Positions 19,969-30,981 of a DNA stretch of 64,000 nucleotides are shown here, piece by piece. The notes beneath the pieces are model-generated. The model was not told the DNA's origin, ran no database searches, and saw only the letters and a list, made by a program, of their open reading frames with translations. The DNA comes from Poronia punctata (taxonomy: Eukaryota > Ascomycota > Sordariomycetes > Xylariales > Xylariaceae), in contig MU401533.1 of NCBI GenBank assembly GCA_022579005.1, positions 94,152-158,151 of the forward strand, written 5' to 3'. The position numbers and the translations under genes are program-made. How positions within the stretch are numbered: the stretch's first letter is position 1; every line of letters starts with the position of its first letter.

Positions 19969-21990
19969 CTACTCGGCGGTAGTGGCAGCAGCAGCAGCAG
20001 CAGCCTTCGCTCTCGCCTCCATCCTCTTCTGCCATTTAGCTTCAATCAACTGCGCCACGCTATCATACCCTTGTCTCTGCGCATCCTTCTCGTACGTCTC
20101 CTGCGGCGAAAGAACCCTCTCCCTCCTGAGCAGAGGCACATATTTCCCTACTGTCCGCGCCGTATTCCCGCCCTCGAAAGCCTGCGCACTGTTGGACGGT
20201 GGGGTCCGGCGCGCCGCCTCTTTATTCCGACGTAGAGAAATGTCCGTCTTGGAAGTGATGACGTTGAGGAGCTGGCTAGCGAGTAGCTCGTCCATCTTGC
20301 GCTCGCGCCACTGTTCCCAGACATGATCGACTAGGCCGGAGCGGCCGTAAGCGAATAGTGGGTTCTCCTCGCCCTGATATACCCAGTCCAAGCCGTCCGT
20401 CACCGTCGAGCCGGCGGCGGCGGCGGCGGCGGAGGCATCATCCTTGTTGGGGAAGATGCAATCCCATAACACGAGAGGCAGGTCGCTGGCGAGGTTATAC
20501 ACCGGCCGTCGCGGCTCGGCCTCGATGTCGAGTAATCTGTCGATGATGGAGGGGTCTTCGTATCCCTGGCCGACTAGGAAGAGAACAGAGATCATACATC
20601 TGATCTGATGCCATAGGAAAGCGGACCCGCGTACGTGAAAGTAGTACACTTTTGGATACCCCATCCTCGTCTCTTCCTCGGATGATGACGACGAGACTGC
20701 TGTTGTGCTGCCGGGCCGGAGTTCCGGCTTCGAGAGATGGGGCATCGCCGTCTGATCGCCGGAGAACTCGACAATGTCGCTCTCGTAGATGCGGCGCTTG
20801 AAACTCTGCATCTGCTTGGAAGCGTCGATATGGCAGAAATTGCGAAAGTCATTCAGACCTTCGAATTTCTTGGCCGCGGCACGCATGGCGTCTATATCTA
20901 ACCAGCCGGCCTTGTTGCTGTGCGTCTTGTTGTTTGCCGGGTTCTCCATGCTGTCTGGGATGGGCGAGTAAGCCGGTTGTGTGAAGAAATAACGGTATTG
21001 CCTCTCGCGACAGTGATGTCTTGCGGAGAAATCGGCTGGCGTGGTGGGACACCAGGCCAATACCCTGATATCGGGCGGTAAGAGTCTGTTGAGCACTCGC
21101 GCGTAAGGTACCTCGTCTATGAAGTCGTCGAACTCGCGCTTCGGAGGAGCGGCAGCAGCAGCAGCGTCACCGACGTCTTCTTCTCCTTCTTGAGCCGATA
21201 CCACCACTTCTTCTTCTTCTTCTTCCGTGGGCTCTGTCTCCTCCTCCTTGGGTAGAGGTCGATTACTCCTCATCCTAATACCGATGACTTGTCCGAAAGC
21301 GCTCACGCCACGATCTGTCCGGCCACATTTCGAATAATCCCAGGGGTCAAAGTTGACTTCGTCGGGGTTCTGAGGAGAGATGAGACATCCCTTGACCAGA
21401 GCTTTCCACAACTCCTCCTCGACAGTGGGGATATTCGAACTAGCCTGGTACTCGAAACCGCCATAGTTCTTGCCCAGGTATGCGATCTTGAGCGCGACGA
21501 GACGGGTAGAGTACTTTGATAAGTCGAACGAGCGAGTTTTTTTGCTCTCGGGCGTATTTTTATTTTTATTTTTATTTTTCGACGCCCCTTTTCGTTCTTT
21601 TTCCTCTTCCGTCTCTGCTAATGAAGCTGCCACCCTTTCTGTTGCTGGTTCTGTTGTTGTTGTTTTTGCTGTTGTTGCTGGCTTTTTATTATTATTATTA
21701 CTATGTGTCTCGAGCTGTCGCTCCAGATACTCTATGCGCTTGAGTAGACCTTCCCTTGTAAGCCGACTATACCTATCAGCAGGCCCATCGCCACCAGAAG
21801 GCTGGGAGGACATTTTGATAGTCGTCTTCTTTTTCACGCTCGGTAGGGTGGGAGTGGTGGAGAAGTTAAAACTACTGCATGGCGGCGCTGCTGCAGCAGG
21901 TTTAGTAGGTGGTAGTTGCAGGTGGTGTGGTTGTGGGTGTGGGCGCAATCGCAATCGCAAACTACGGCTTGCGCCGGAGAGGGACCACAT
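19969..21990 (-). CDS. PUS3: tRNA pseudouridine38/39 synthase (Pus3/Deg1, TruA family)
   Basis: Single exon, 673 residues from 21990. The TruA-type catalytic motif CGRTDRGVSA contains the invariant Asp (~residue 226). Other family stretches are KIAYLGKNYGGFEYQ, FSARHHCRERQYRYFF, KFEGLNDFRNFCHIDASKQM and VRGSAFLWHQIRCM. It isomerises U38/U39 in the anticodon arm of many tRNAs. The first 59 residues are Arg/Pro/Ala-rich and precede a second Met (codon at 21813, MSSQPSGG); the first ATG could give a mitochondrial presequence and the second a cytosolic/nuclear form. Low-complexity inserts are encoded by repeats: KNKNKN near 21556-21580, a Glu run, and Ala runs near 20410, 21155 and the C-terminus. 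Closest to the Pus3/Deg1 branch rather than Pus1 by the motif context. Confidence 0.93.
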   Translation of the reverse strand: MWSLSGASRSLRLRLRPHPQPHHLQLPPTKPAAAAPPCSSFNFSTTPTLPSVKKKTTIKMSSQPSGGDGPADRYSRLTREGLLKRIEYLERQLETHSNNNNKKPATTAKTTTTEPATERVAASLAETEEEKERKGASKNKNKNKNTPESKKTRSFDLSKYSTRLVALKIAYLGKNYGGFEYQASSNIPTVEEELWKALVKGCLISPQNPDEVNFDPWDYSKCGRTDRGVSAFGQVIGIRMRSNRPLPKEEETEPTEEEEEEVVVSAQEGEEDVGDAAAAAAPPKREFDDFIDEVPYARVLNRLLPPDIRVLAWCPTTPADFSARHHCRERQYRYFFTQPAYSPIPDSMENPANNKTHSNKAGWLDIDAMRAAAKKFEGLNDFRNFCHIDASKQMQSFKRRIYESDIVEFSGDQTAMPHLSKPELRPGSTTAVSSSSSEEETRMGYPKVYYFHVRGSAFLWHQIRCMISVLFLVGQGYEDPSIIDRLLDIEAEPRRPVYNLASDLPLVLWDCIFPNKDDASAAAAAAGSTVTDGLDWVYQGEENPLFAYGRSGLVDHVWEQWRERKMDELLASQLLNVITSKTDISLRRNKEAARRTPPSNSAQAFEGGNTARTVGKYVPLLRRERVLSPQETYEKDAQRQGYDSVAQLIEAKWQKRMEARAKAAAAAAATTAE

Positions 21991-22300
21991 ACGCTCGCCC
22001 TTTTTAAACTTTCTCGATAATGGATGAATGTACAGTTAGAGTAAGTAAGATATACAGGGTTATAGAATATGAAATCTTATAATCATATTTAAAAATGAAC
22101 AATCTATCTCGTTCTTATATCGTATTGCAAATAACTTTTCAGCATGTAAAGAAGATTAAAATCAAGGGGTTAAAAGGTATCTCTTTTCCAGGAGAAAGTT
22201 CTTATCGATAATCGCTCCTCACTGTGTGTGTGTGGTTCGCCCGCATCCACCCGCTCTAGCCTCTCACCATGTCGAGCGTCTTGGAAACAACTCTGGTTGC
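21991..22300. other. PUS3 upstream region up to the MITE
   Basis: Contains the PUS3 promoter. The last ten bases (22291-22300, CTCTGGTTGC) are the left target-site duplication of the element described next. Confidence 0.5.
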
Positions 22301-22729
22301 GGGGCACATTCCCGTACTATAGTTTTCACTATCTGCGCAGTAGGCTAAGCCTAAATAGGTATAACCGGACGACCTGCCCTATTATATATAAGGATTTGAC
22401 AGCAAGGTGGAGCCCGCCTTGTAGAGTCCCAGGTACCTACCTATAGATAAACATAGGTACAACATAGAGGTCTACGGTTTGCTGTAAATTAATTGTTATT
22501 TGCAACCTAAAAAAAAAAAAAAAAAAAAAGTTTGGAGGGAGGGGGGCTATGTCGACATCTCTCTATAGCACATATCAACATGCAAGCGTTTAAATAAAAC
22601 AACCATGTTATATAAAATAACTTTGCATTTAGTCAAGCCAGGAGGTAGATACATTAAGGCGCTGGCGAACCATTTTAGGCTTAGCTTACTGCGCAGATAG
22701 TGAAAACTATAGTACGGGAATGTGGCCTG
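22301..22729. mobile_element. MITE-like non-autonomous DNA transposon, Mutator-like by TSD length
   Basis: 429 bp flanked by perfect 10-bp direct repeats CTCTGGTTGC (22291-22300 and 22730-22739). The ends are inverted repeats: 22309-22356 and the complement of 22673-22720 agree at 47 of 48 positions, and the outermost 8-9 bases also match in part (GGGGCACA against CAGGCCACA). There is no coding capacity; the middle holds an A20 run (about 22510-22529) and TATATA. A 9-11-bp duplication with long TIRs points to the Mutator superfamily; that assignment is inference. It lies between PUS3 and a Rho-like GTPase gene, 127 bp before the latter's start codon. Confidence 0.85.
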
Positions 22730-22866
22730 CTCTGGTTGCTCATACACTTACTTGTATATACGAGTATGCACACCATCATCTCACGTTTGTTACTTACATC
22801 CAAATAGTAGCACAGCTTTAATCTTATAGTCTTTAATATACAGAAAAGATACTCTCATAGAAAACA

Positions 22867-23661
22867 ATGTCAGAACATACTATCAAAGTACTCTTGGTGG
22901 GCGATGCAAAAGTAGGAAAGACAACATTTCTATCGTGCGTCAATCAAACACCTTACCTTATCTATCCATTTAATTAATGTCAATCCGGCATATACATATG
23001 GTTATAGGCTACGACCACCGTATTAATATATAACTTGGAGGAACAGTCGAATCAGCAAAGGAGGACACGCCCTCGAAGGCAGAGTACCAATCACTCTATT
23101 ACGAGACATAGACCAACCATTCATCTTCGAAGTGCGAAATAACAGGGGCCGAAAAGTCCACCGTCTCGAATTCTACGATACCAACGGTCCCGAGAACTGG
23201 CGACTATTACGTCCGGACTTGGTACTTATATGTTATGACATAAGCCAGAGAACGAGTCTCATCAACATGGAACAAGTCGTCAGTACGCCCAAATCCCACC
23301 CCCATCATCATCTCATATCCTTCCCCTTTACCCTTACCCTCTTCTAACCCGAGGGCGGAAAAAAAAACCGTAGTGGATCAAAGATATCCTGAGTACCTTC
23401 CACAACACGAATGCCCATCTCCCCATCATAGTCGTCGGTCTCAAGAGGGACCTGAGGTCCGTAACAGACCCCAACGGAATCATATACCCAGAGGAAGGAT
23501 ATAAAGTCTCCCAGGCCATGAGGGCAGATAAATATGTCGAGTGTTCCGCCGTGACGGGCGAATTGCTCAAGTTGGCTTTCGAGGAGATTTGTAACACGGC
23601 TGTGGAAGTCGCTACTTCTGAAACGGGCGGGCAGAGTGAGGGCGGTTGTGTCGTGTCGTGA
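22867..23661 (+). CDS. Divergent Rho-like small GTPase with C-terminal CaaX box
   Basis: Three exons, 22867-22934, 23047-23278 and 23374-23661, give 195 residues. G1 is VLLVGDAKVGKTTFLS; the G3 region reads YDTNGPENWRLLRPDLVLICYD, aligning with Rho-type WDTAGQEDYDRLRPLSY; G4 is VVGLKRDLR and G5 is VECSAVTGE. The last four residues are CVVS, a CaaX prenylation signal, so a membrane-anchored protein is expected. The Rho helix is replaced by a short acidic/Gly stretch. The catalytic Gln of switch II (Gln61 in Ras numbering) is Pro and the Gly12 position is Ala; the switch I Thr-bearing loop is not recognisable. It is thus likely impaired in GTP hydrolysis and may signal in a GTP-locked or scaffold manner (inference). 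Exon 2's donor is GTCAGT. Confidence 0.82.
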
Positions 23662-23801
23662 TTGATTGGCCAATCGATCGATGGAGGCGTAGGTAGATGG
23701 ATGGATGAACTGGCATTCTGCGTGTCCGACAATATATGTAAATTTTTATTTTCGTTTTTGTTTTTGTCTTTCGTTTTGTTTTATTTGGGCAACGGGCGTA
23801 A

Positions 23802-24369
23802 TCACGACCCATCCTCAGCCGTTTCCATAGCATCTCCATCTCCATCTCCATCTCCATCATCATCCTCCCCTTCCTCCTGCGGTGGAAACTGTCCAAGAAC
23901 CTCAATAATAATCCCAAGAATCTCTTCCTGTTTCTGCTCATCATATCGTCCCTCCATATGCTCCAGAATAGCATTAAGCGCGGCAATAGTCGTAGGCCGC
24001 AAGTTCACAAACATGATGCACTCCCCCTTTGTGATATTATACGGCCGCAACTTATCAAGCAGTACCGGGATGGCCTCGACGTTGAATGGTGCCGGTTTCT
24101 GGCTCAGAGGTCCAGGATATGTCTCCAGGTAATTTATCATCTGTTCATTTTTCATCATGAGTTTTTTTTTTTTTTTTTTTTTTTTTTTCAATGGTTTGAG
24201 TAAATGGGGGGAAGAAAGAAAGTAAAATAAAACTTACTTCTTTCCGCACCGTCTCCAAATTCGCCGGACCGCGGCGTTTCTCCGTCTGATATTGCCTTGC
24301 CTGCTCCGTCAGGAATGAATAGACCTCGACATTGGTCAAGACGGCGTTTTGTGCTTCGAGAATCCTCAT
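23802..24369 (-). CDS. RPC17: RNA polymerase III subunit RPC9/Rpc17 (CGRP-receptor component family)
   Basis: Two exons, 24369-24238 and 24140-23802, give 156 residues. The start MRILEAQNAVLTNVEVYSFL and the segments NLETVRKE|MINYLETYPGPL, PYNITKGECIMFVNLRPTTI and YDEQKQEEILGIIIEVLGQF match the Rpb4-like fold of Rpc17/RPC9. With Rpc25 it forms the Pol III stalk used for initiation by TFIIIB; the protein is nuclear. The acidic C-terminal tail contains DGDGDGDGD encoded by a repetitive hexamer. The intron (24141-24237) holds a 27-nt A-run on the coding strand between its donor and the acceptor, an unusual place for such a tract. Confidence 0.92.
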
Positions 24370-25233
24370 TTTTGTTTAGACGTCAGAAGCGAATTGTCGA
24401 ATCTCCACCGATCTCCTACAGTTCAGATATTGTGAGTTGTATTATCAGGAAATGTTATTATGGTTGGAAATCTAAAGTTGTCTTGAGGTAGGTATTCGAC
24501 CAGAGGTAGATTGAGATATTGAGTTGGACCCCGAAGATATACAGTGTGTAAGAATTTAGGAAGCATTCTAGCACTGTCTATCACTGATAACTCTAGACGT
24601 CGGACTGATACGGTCTGGGTAGCTCGACACCTCATCATCATTTCATTGGAAACACCGTCTATTCACCTACGAGTACACCGGGCAGCCACCTTGGGCAATT
24701 GATATCATCCCTGTGACATTAACTTTGTGTTATTAAGCCTCGTTATTTTAAGCTTTACTTAAAAACCAGAACTAGCACAATTGTCAATACGGAAGGAAAG
24801 GCGAAGCTTGAGAAGCTCTTTTGAGCTTAGCTACAGGTCTTCAGGGGATTCATATCAGACAAGCAGCCAGTCATGCAGAAGTTAACGATGATAAGTTCTT
24901 TAATTGTAAAGAGGTCCGACAGTAGTTAAGCTAATTACACTTTTCAACGCATGAACCGAAGCAAACGCCGTCAAGCGGTTGGCATATTGTACGATGTGCT
25001 ACCGCATTAATCGTGGTATTCTCAAATACCCTAGGTTCATTCCTATCTCGTCTCGCAAAAAGGTGTAGCACCTCCCTCGGACAATAAACGAACCAATTGC
25101 CGTTTTCCAGTTCCATTCTAGGCGCCGAATATCATGTAAAAGTGCACCTCACACATAAGACCTCATTCCATGTCTGAAGTTGGCAGCGTAACCCTGGGTC
25201 GCGTTAATCAGAATCAGTGGCCGTTTTCATTAT
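24370..25233. other. Intergenic region upstream of RPC17 and downstream of SBA1
   Basis: No supported gene. A 61-codon open frame at 24931-25116 (minus) has four Cys but no signal peptide, introns or recognisable similarity, so I leave it uncalled. Confidence 0.5.
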
Positions 25234-25502
25234 TTACTCGGGCTTCTTGGCGTCTTCCTTAGAGTCGCCGCCTTCGCCTGCAAGCGCCGGCATCTCGTCA
25301 TCGTCCTCCTCCTCGTCATCCTCTCCCTCCTCGCCGAAGCCAGCGCCGCCAGCGCCACCCAGCTTCGAGAAGTCAATTCCGCCGAAATCACCGCCGCCTG
25401 TGAGGGAAATCGTCAGTTCATTCCATTCTCATTAAACAATAGAAGTAGGCGCAAGCAGCTGCTTGGGAAAATAGGAAAATATGGGGATGGCAGTTACGTA
25501 CC

Positions 25503-25535
<33 letters not shown>

Positions 25536-26247
25536 TGGCATTCCACCTGTACACGCAATTGTCAGCTTTTACATTCTTCGCAAATTCGGGTATCTGCGCT
25601 AGTGTAGTAGTGGCGCTATGTAGGACCACAGGTGGCTGAACTAGAAATTGACATACCCATGCCGCCGAATTGAGACATATCGTCTTCGGGAGCTTCGTTT
25701 TGTTCGTCTTCGTCAACCCACTTGTCGAAGTCGGTCTTGAGGAACTGGACCTTGGCAGAGTCCTTGAGTAGACGAGGCCAGTACTCCTCCTTGAGCTCCT
25801 TCTTGCGCAGCTTCATCTCGACATTGCGGGGTGTGTGGTGGATCTTGCTCTCGTTCACATCAATCTCGGCGTAGAAGGATAACTCGAGGTGGTACGTCCG
25901 CTTCAAGGTCTCCGAGTGGCCAGTGAATGTTAGCCCGCTTGACTGAAGATCTAGCTTCAAGTTCTCTTTTGGTACATCGGGGACGGAGATTGTGAGGTAG
26001 ATGAAGTTCTTCTCGGGATCGCTGCTGGAAGAGCGCTGGGCCCATAGAACTATACGTTGGCAAGGGAGTTAGCCTTGTTAAAAAAGTGCCTCTTCGCGCC
26101 TGCGAGGTTGTCTCAAGGACTGAAGGGGGGATGTAGAGTGCTCGACAAAATAAGGGCGTCGGCACTTTGAGGTACTGAAGTGCCTGTTTGGGATTGGGTG
26201 GCTCAGCAGTGCGCAATGAACATACCTTCTGGAGTGATTTGCGCCAT
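25234..26247 (-). CDS. SBA1: Hsp90 co-chaperone p23 (Sba1/Wos2)
   Basis: Four exons: 26247-26226, 26049-25657, 25546-25502 and 25397-25234; 207 residues. The CS domain (about 8-110) begins VLWAQRSSSSDPEKNFIYLTI and contains the conserved p23 segment EYWPRLLKDSAKVQFLKTDF followed by the WVDEDEQ tail typical of Sba1/Wos2. The 45-nt exon 3 encodes a GGMPGMGGMGGMGGM repeat that continues the Gly/Met-rich linker, and the C-terminus is acidic. p23 binds the ATP-bound, closed N-terminal dimer of Hsp90, slows ATP turnover and promotes client maturation; it is cytosolic/nuclear. Splice phases agree at all three introns. The first exon encodes only MAQITPE plus one base. Confidence 0.95.
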
Positions 26248-27873
26248 CTTAACTACGTCGAGGTAGATGGAGATATTATTGGTAGCGAATAGTGAATAAT
26301 TCCAGTAGGGGTCGAGCTGTTCACTGGCGTAAGTAAAAATGTTGTTTTGAGTTTTCGCGGGATGCAGATGGCCCGGGACGGCGGGGGAGGAGCTAGCAAC
26401 GTACAGTTTCAGTAGACCGAGACCAGATGAAGGAACAACAGTCGCTACAAATGTTAACTTTACGTGTCCGTAGAGTATGGTTGTTGGAGGATCAGGGAAA
26501 TAGTACTTTTTCAGTTAGAAAATTTAGTCTGCTTTACAAACGGTTGAGGATGAGGCTGGGAGAAAGTCTATTCATCTGAAGGCAGTGAAAATGGCTTTGG
26601 TGATGCAACCAGACGTGAACCCCACTAAGGACTAAAACGACGGGCCCCTGTTTGATTCTATGAAATTCTTAGAAGCACTATGAATGCTGTTGTCAACCGC
26701 TAGGCAAGTACAATCACCGAAAGTACCTAGCTTCAGGTAACGTACATCCCACTACGGCTGGCAACGCCACAACCCCCAAGCGCAAACAGGCAGACAGGTT
26801 GTTTTGAGTTCGATGCCAAATAAGTTTCAAGAAGAGGTTTTGTTACTCGAAGCCCTCAGGTATTTTCTCAATCGTCATGTTTCTATATTCCCGCTGCCCG
26901 TGAAACTTACAGTGCAGAGGCTACATGGCAAGCTACAGCACAGGGTACCTGCAATTTGAAATTCTGATGTTTTTAGTGAAATGCAGCTCTACTCCAAGCC
27001 AGCTGTGGTAAGGTTTATAGTGGGCAGGCAGCCACGCCGCCAATCTATCCCCATCTTTGAACAATCCTATCTGCCCGTGCGACATCAAAGAAGGACCTGC
27101 TAGAACTTACTACACGTATATTGAAGTTATATGAAACGATTATAAATGAAGCTCTAGAACGGCCTTACCAATGTACCAAGTTGGACCTTGCGTTAGAGAA
27201 AAAGCAGTCAAAGCCACAGATCATCGTCCTGATAGAGGCTCTGGACCGTCTGAATTCTTGGCATGCCTGCGACTCATTAAAGATCGAAAATCAAGCTTTG
27301 ACATGGTGGACATATAAGACGGTGAAATAATATCGTGAATCGAATAGAATAAGTCGTTACGGCCATATGACGGGACAGTTGCAGACGTTCTGTCGCAAAT
27401 TCATTGTCATCTTTTAAGGGGTACCTCCCTTGTAGGTACCGTAAAGGTGGCAGAGCGTGGCGGGGTAGGTACATAGAGTCATAGACCCCATTGTGGGGGA
27501 TTTCAGACTCCAGTGTCAGGACCCGTTGCACTACCTAGGCTACCGTAGAAATAAGTACCTTTACCAACCAGGTGGAGCGAGCTCCAAACCAATCCAGATT
27601 TTCGCTTTCAGCCTTGGCCAGCCAGCCAGCCAGCACCCCTGGACGCCTCTTCCAGCCTTGAGGCCGTACAATACCGGCATTTTGCATCTGCTAACGTCAT
27701 CGCCCGATTGATTCTTTGCGATATCGATACTTACCTATCAACCGCATCTCCAAAACCAAAAAAAATACCATAACCTCATTCCCTGACAACCATACTCCAC
27801 ATAAACAAGCCGAGAAAGGGAAAACACATTCTGCTTGTTCCGTTCACAGGAGCCATAGCTCTGTAAAATAGCC
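26248..27873. promoter_or_regulatory. Divergent intergenic region SBA1 / VPS24 (1.6 kb)
   Basis: Both flanking genes read outward, so the region contains their promoters. A stop-free stretch at about 27047-27330 (plus) lacks an ATG and a clear splice partner and is not called. No discrete control element can be supported. Confidence 0.45.
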
Positions 27874-28762
27874 ATGGCTTCTATGTGGAATGCCGTTAAA
27901 ACCGCCTTTGTCGGAGTAGATCCGAAAGTTCAGGTAAGGAAGTTCTTGTTTTTGTTCGTTTGTTTGTCTAGGTATATACCTAAACAATTAGGCAAATGGT
28001 TTAAGTGAAATGATATGCGTAAATGAAACGATCAAACCCGAAGAAAAGAAAGAAGAGAAGAAAAAAAAAACAGCGCAAAGCGACTAACAGCCTATCCACC
28101 GCATTTCCCCCCCTTTCTAGAAACGAGAATACGACATGGTTCTACGCAGGAACATCCGAGCCCTAGACCGATACGCGAACGAGCGAACGCGAGAGATGGA
28201 AAGCAACAAGAAGAAAATCACCACGGCGCTCCGACGTGCCGAAGACGGCGACGCGCGGAAACGGGCCGGCGCGCAGCAGGAGGCGAGGAACCTGGCCGGC
28301 GCGGTGGCGGCGCAGAAGAAACTGATCGGACGCATCGTCATGGCGAAGACGCAGCTGGAGAGCGTGCAGCGGAGGATAGACATGGAGTTCATGGAGCGCA
28401 AGACGGTGGACAACATCGGGGCCACGGTGCGCGTGCTGCAGAAGGTCAATATGCGGAACCCGGTCCCGCAGCTGGTCAACGTGGCGCAGGCGCTGAGTCG
28501 CGAGACGATGAAGGCCGATGTTATAGAGGAGATGGTGGCGGAGAATCTTCCGCTGGAAGAGGACGCGTTGATGGATGATGAGATTACGGAGATGGAGATT
28601 CAGGCTGTTATTGATGGCATTCGGCAGCCGAAGAAGACGACTTCTCTGCCGAGTGCGCCTGTTGTTAACGAGCCGGTGGCGGTCGAGCCGGAAGAGGAGG
28701 AGGAGGACCAGGAGGTCATGATGGATCAGATGAGGAACAGACTCGAGGCTTTGAGGAGCTAG
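27874..28762 (+). CDS. VPS24: ESCRT-III subunit Vps24 (CHMP3)
   Basis: Two exons, 27874-27933 and 28121-28762, give 233 residues. The short first exon encodes the amphipathic N-terminus MASMWNAVKTAFVGVDPKVQ, which resembles the xGPDPKEQ start of Vps24. The Snf7 domain is basic in its first half (REYDMVLRRNIRALDRYANE) and acidic in its second half. The C-terminus MRNRLEALRS matches the MIM1 motif (yeast: MRERLRALQN) that binds the Vps4 MIT domain. Vps24 caps and remodels Snf7 polymers with Vps2 on endosomes during multivesicular-body sorting. The codon choice of exon 2 is strongly G/C-ending compared with its neighbours. The intron is 187 nt, long for this region. Confidence 0.94.
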
Positions 28763-29118
28763 TTCCGGGTGTTCGGTTCACGGGCTTTCCCGCTCATGCA
28801 TTTTTTCTTCGAGCCACTAATTATAGGCATTGGCGTTTGGGAGCGGGGACTACTGGAGTAATGGGGGTAGTATTTCATGTTGGGATACTTTATTTTCCAG
28901 TCGTGTTACAAAAGAAGATGACCCGAATCTGGGTTGGTACATACAACATTGGCATCGTTTCTTCATACCCGTCTACAATCTAATTGGGCAGTTTGAGTCG
29001 CGACTCGCGAGAGCTCAACAATATTCTACTGGATGCTGGAAGTTGGTGCACGCACAATAATCGATTCAGTCAGTCCTGATGTCTTGTTCTGATGACGAAT
29101 TTAGTTGGTTGAATAGAG
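28763..29118. other. Convergent 3' region VPS24 / BTB gene
   Basis: No gene; 356 bp holding the two 3' ends. Confidence 0.5.
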
Positions 29119-30981
29119 CTACCGGAATGACAATCTCGGCGTTGTAGAAGATCGAGTCGGTAACCCATCCTCCTCAGCCGTCCAGTTCCAACTCGTGGAG
29201 GTAAACACGTCCCGAGCAAGCTTGTCCGCACCCATAGCATTCTCGTACCGGACCCTAGGATCCATAGCAAGAGATCGTGTGTAGCGGAATGGCCTACTAT
29301 CGTCATCACCGCCACTCGTCTTGCCATCGTCAGCTTCCGAGTATTCAGCAGGCATCCAGGCGTGGGCGGACCGATTGGTTTTCCAGCCCGTCCTCGACAC
29401 GGGGATCGAGTTCGCTGATAGTAGGCTTTTGATAAATTCGAGGATTGGCAGCACTACGGGGCGTGGTTAATGTCTGATATATGAAAAGTGCATTGGACCC
29501 GTGATATGGTCCAAGACTTGTAGCCCCTGAAAAGGAGGAAAGCATCATTAGTGAATATCTATCTACTTACTGCGAGTGCGGAGTCCACAATTCGTACTAA
29601 TGGCGATCAACCGTCAGTGGTTTCTATGGCTTATCAATAGCTCTTATAAAGAAAAGGAGCAGTATTAAAAGCTCAGTTTCGGCAGTCGAGAGGAAGGGAA
29701 GGTGGTTCATACTGGTGGTGGTCGATCTGGTAACTGGGACACTGGGCAAGAGTGTCCAGTAAAACGTCTACAGGCAACAGCGAGGTGTCGCCGATAGTGT
29801 CGAGGGACGATGGCGAAAAGTCTACGAGAAATAACAAGCCCTTTCTAGTCAGGAACTTGAACATCTGACCTAGCTGGAATGTGTCGCATGACAAGCTCGA
29901 GTCGAATCCCATCTTGCATTGGTATATGCTGGGTGACGAAGCGTATAATGCGAGAAAGTGGCGGGGGACGGAAGCGATGGTGTCGAGGATGCAACTCCTC
30001 TTATACTGCAGTTCCTCTGGAGAGGTGGGTAAGTGGTTAACAAGCACAAGATATATAGTCGATAGGGTGTTTGAAGGTCACATGTATGTTGGAGTGTAAT
30101 TTCGTAAATAGGGGGAAACAGTACTCACGCTCAAGTCCATCTGGCAGATACCACCAAGTAGCGCTGGTAGTCTCATCCTCCCCTCCGCCAAAAGAGGACC
30201 ATCGGCAAGAGCCGTTCATTATCAACTCCTTGGTAGCAGCTTGGAATTTTACCGGTTGATTCAGAAGCCACGAGACTAGGATTTTCTGACGGAGAACATT
30301 CTCGTTCGCGCGGCTCATAGTGCTGAAGCTCCCACCATCGTCCCGAGCGGGCTTGCGGAGGTGTGTGGCCGGCCACTTGAATTTGAGCCCTGTAGCCATA
30401 TACTTGGATACAGCCGCTGCGCAATCAAAGCGATCAGCAAGCACGGCCAACGTCGTCACGTACGACATTGTGATTAGTGCCTGGCCAGTCTTCACATCCT
30501 GACCATGCAAGATTCGCAAAAGATCCGCAAAGACATTATCACGGTACGCATAAGAGGTTGCCTCGTCATCATCCTGGATCTTGATCCAAGGAAGATCCCC
30601 GACATCTGCATCCTTAGCACTGATATTCCTGAGTGACAGTGCTGCAAATGCATCTTCAATGTCGCTCGCCTCTTTAAACCGCGGATCCCCTAGCAGCTTG
30701 TCGAAATACTTGGACTGCATCTTCAGCACATCCATGTCGACGCGAAAGGCAAGGCGTTCCCTCGCCTTGGGTGCCGGCTGCTGCGGAGGAGGATTCCGCT
30801 TGCTCACATATTTGGCTTGTGCTGCCTTGTGAGCTGAACGGATCGTATCCCTCGAGTTTTGAAAAGTGGCGTCTAGCACCACGTCGCCGTGAGGAGAGAT
30901 GACGATGAGCTCAGGGGACGGCCCGACGCGATTCGGCTCTGATGCAGATTCGCCTTCTGGTGTGCCACTCGAATCCTCCAT
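29119..30981 (-). CDS. BTB/POZ-domain protein, fungal-specific
   Basis: Four exons, 30981-30129, 30016-29713, 29596-29571 and 29453-29119, give 505 residues. The 26-nt exon 3 is needed to make HHHTNCGLRTR, a motif I know from this fungal BTB family, together with FQLGQMFKFLTRKGLLFLVDF and LAQCPSYQIDHH in exon 2. The N-terminal half has a BTB-like order: ISPHGDVVLDA, FRVDMDVLKMQSKYFDKLLGDPRFKEA, then FADLLRILHGQD and VTTLAVLADRFDC. BTB domains mediate dimerisation and often recruit Cullin-3; the precise role of this family is not established. The C-terminal ~110 residues (from LPILEFIKSLL, ending WNWTAEEDG and a Ser/Thr-rich end) complete the typical architecture. The three introns are 112-117 nt with consensus donors (GTGAGT, GTATGA, GTAAGT). 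Confidence 0.85.

Noticed and set aside
24931..25116. 61-codon minus-strand ORF with four Cys
   Set aside because: No signal peptide and no family; such short frames are common by chance.
27047..27330. Stop-free plus-strand stretch encoding IIVLIEALDRLNSW-like sequence
   Set aside because: No ATG and no partner exon. The faint resemblance to an NTPase Walker B is not enough.
29454..29570. Alternative acceptor TTTCAG inside the last intron of the BTB gene
   Set aside because: Using it gives a frame that loses the conserved LPILEFIKSLL continuation; the later TAG acceptor keeps phase and family similarity.
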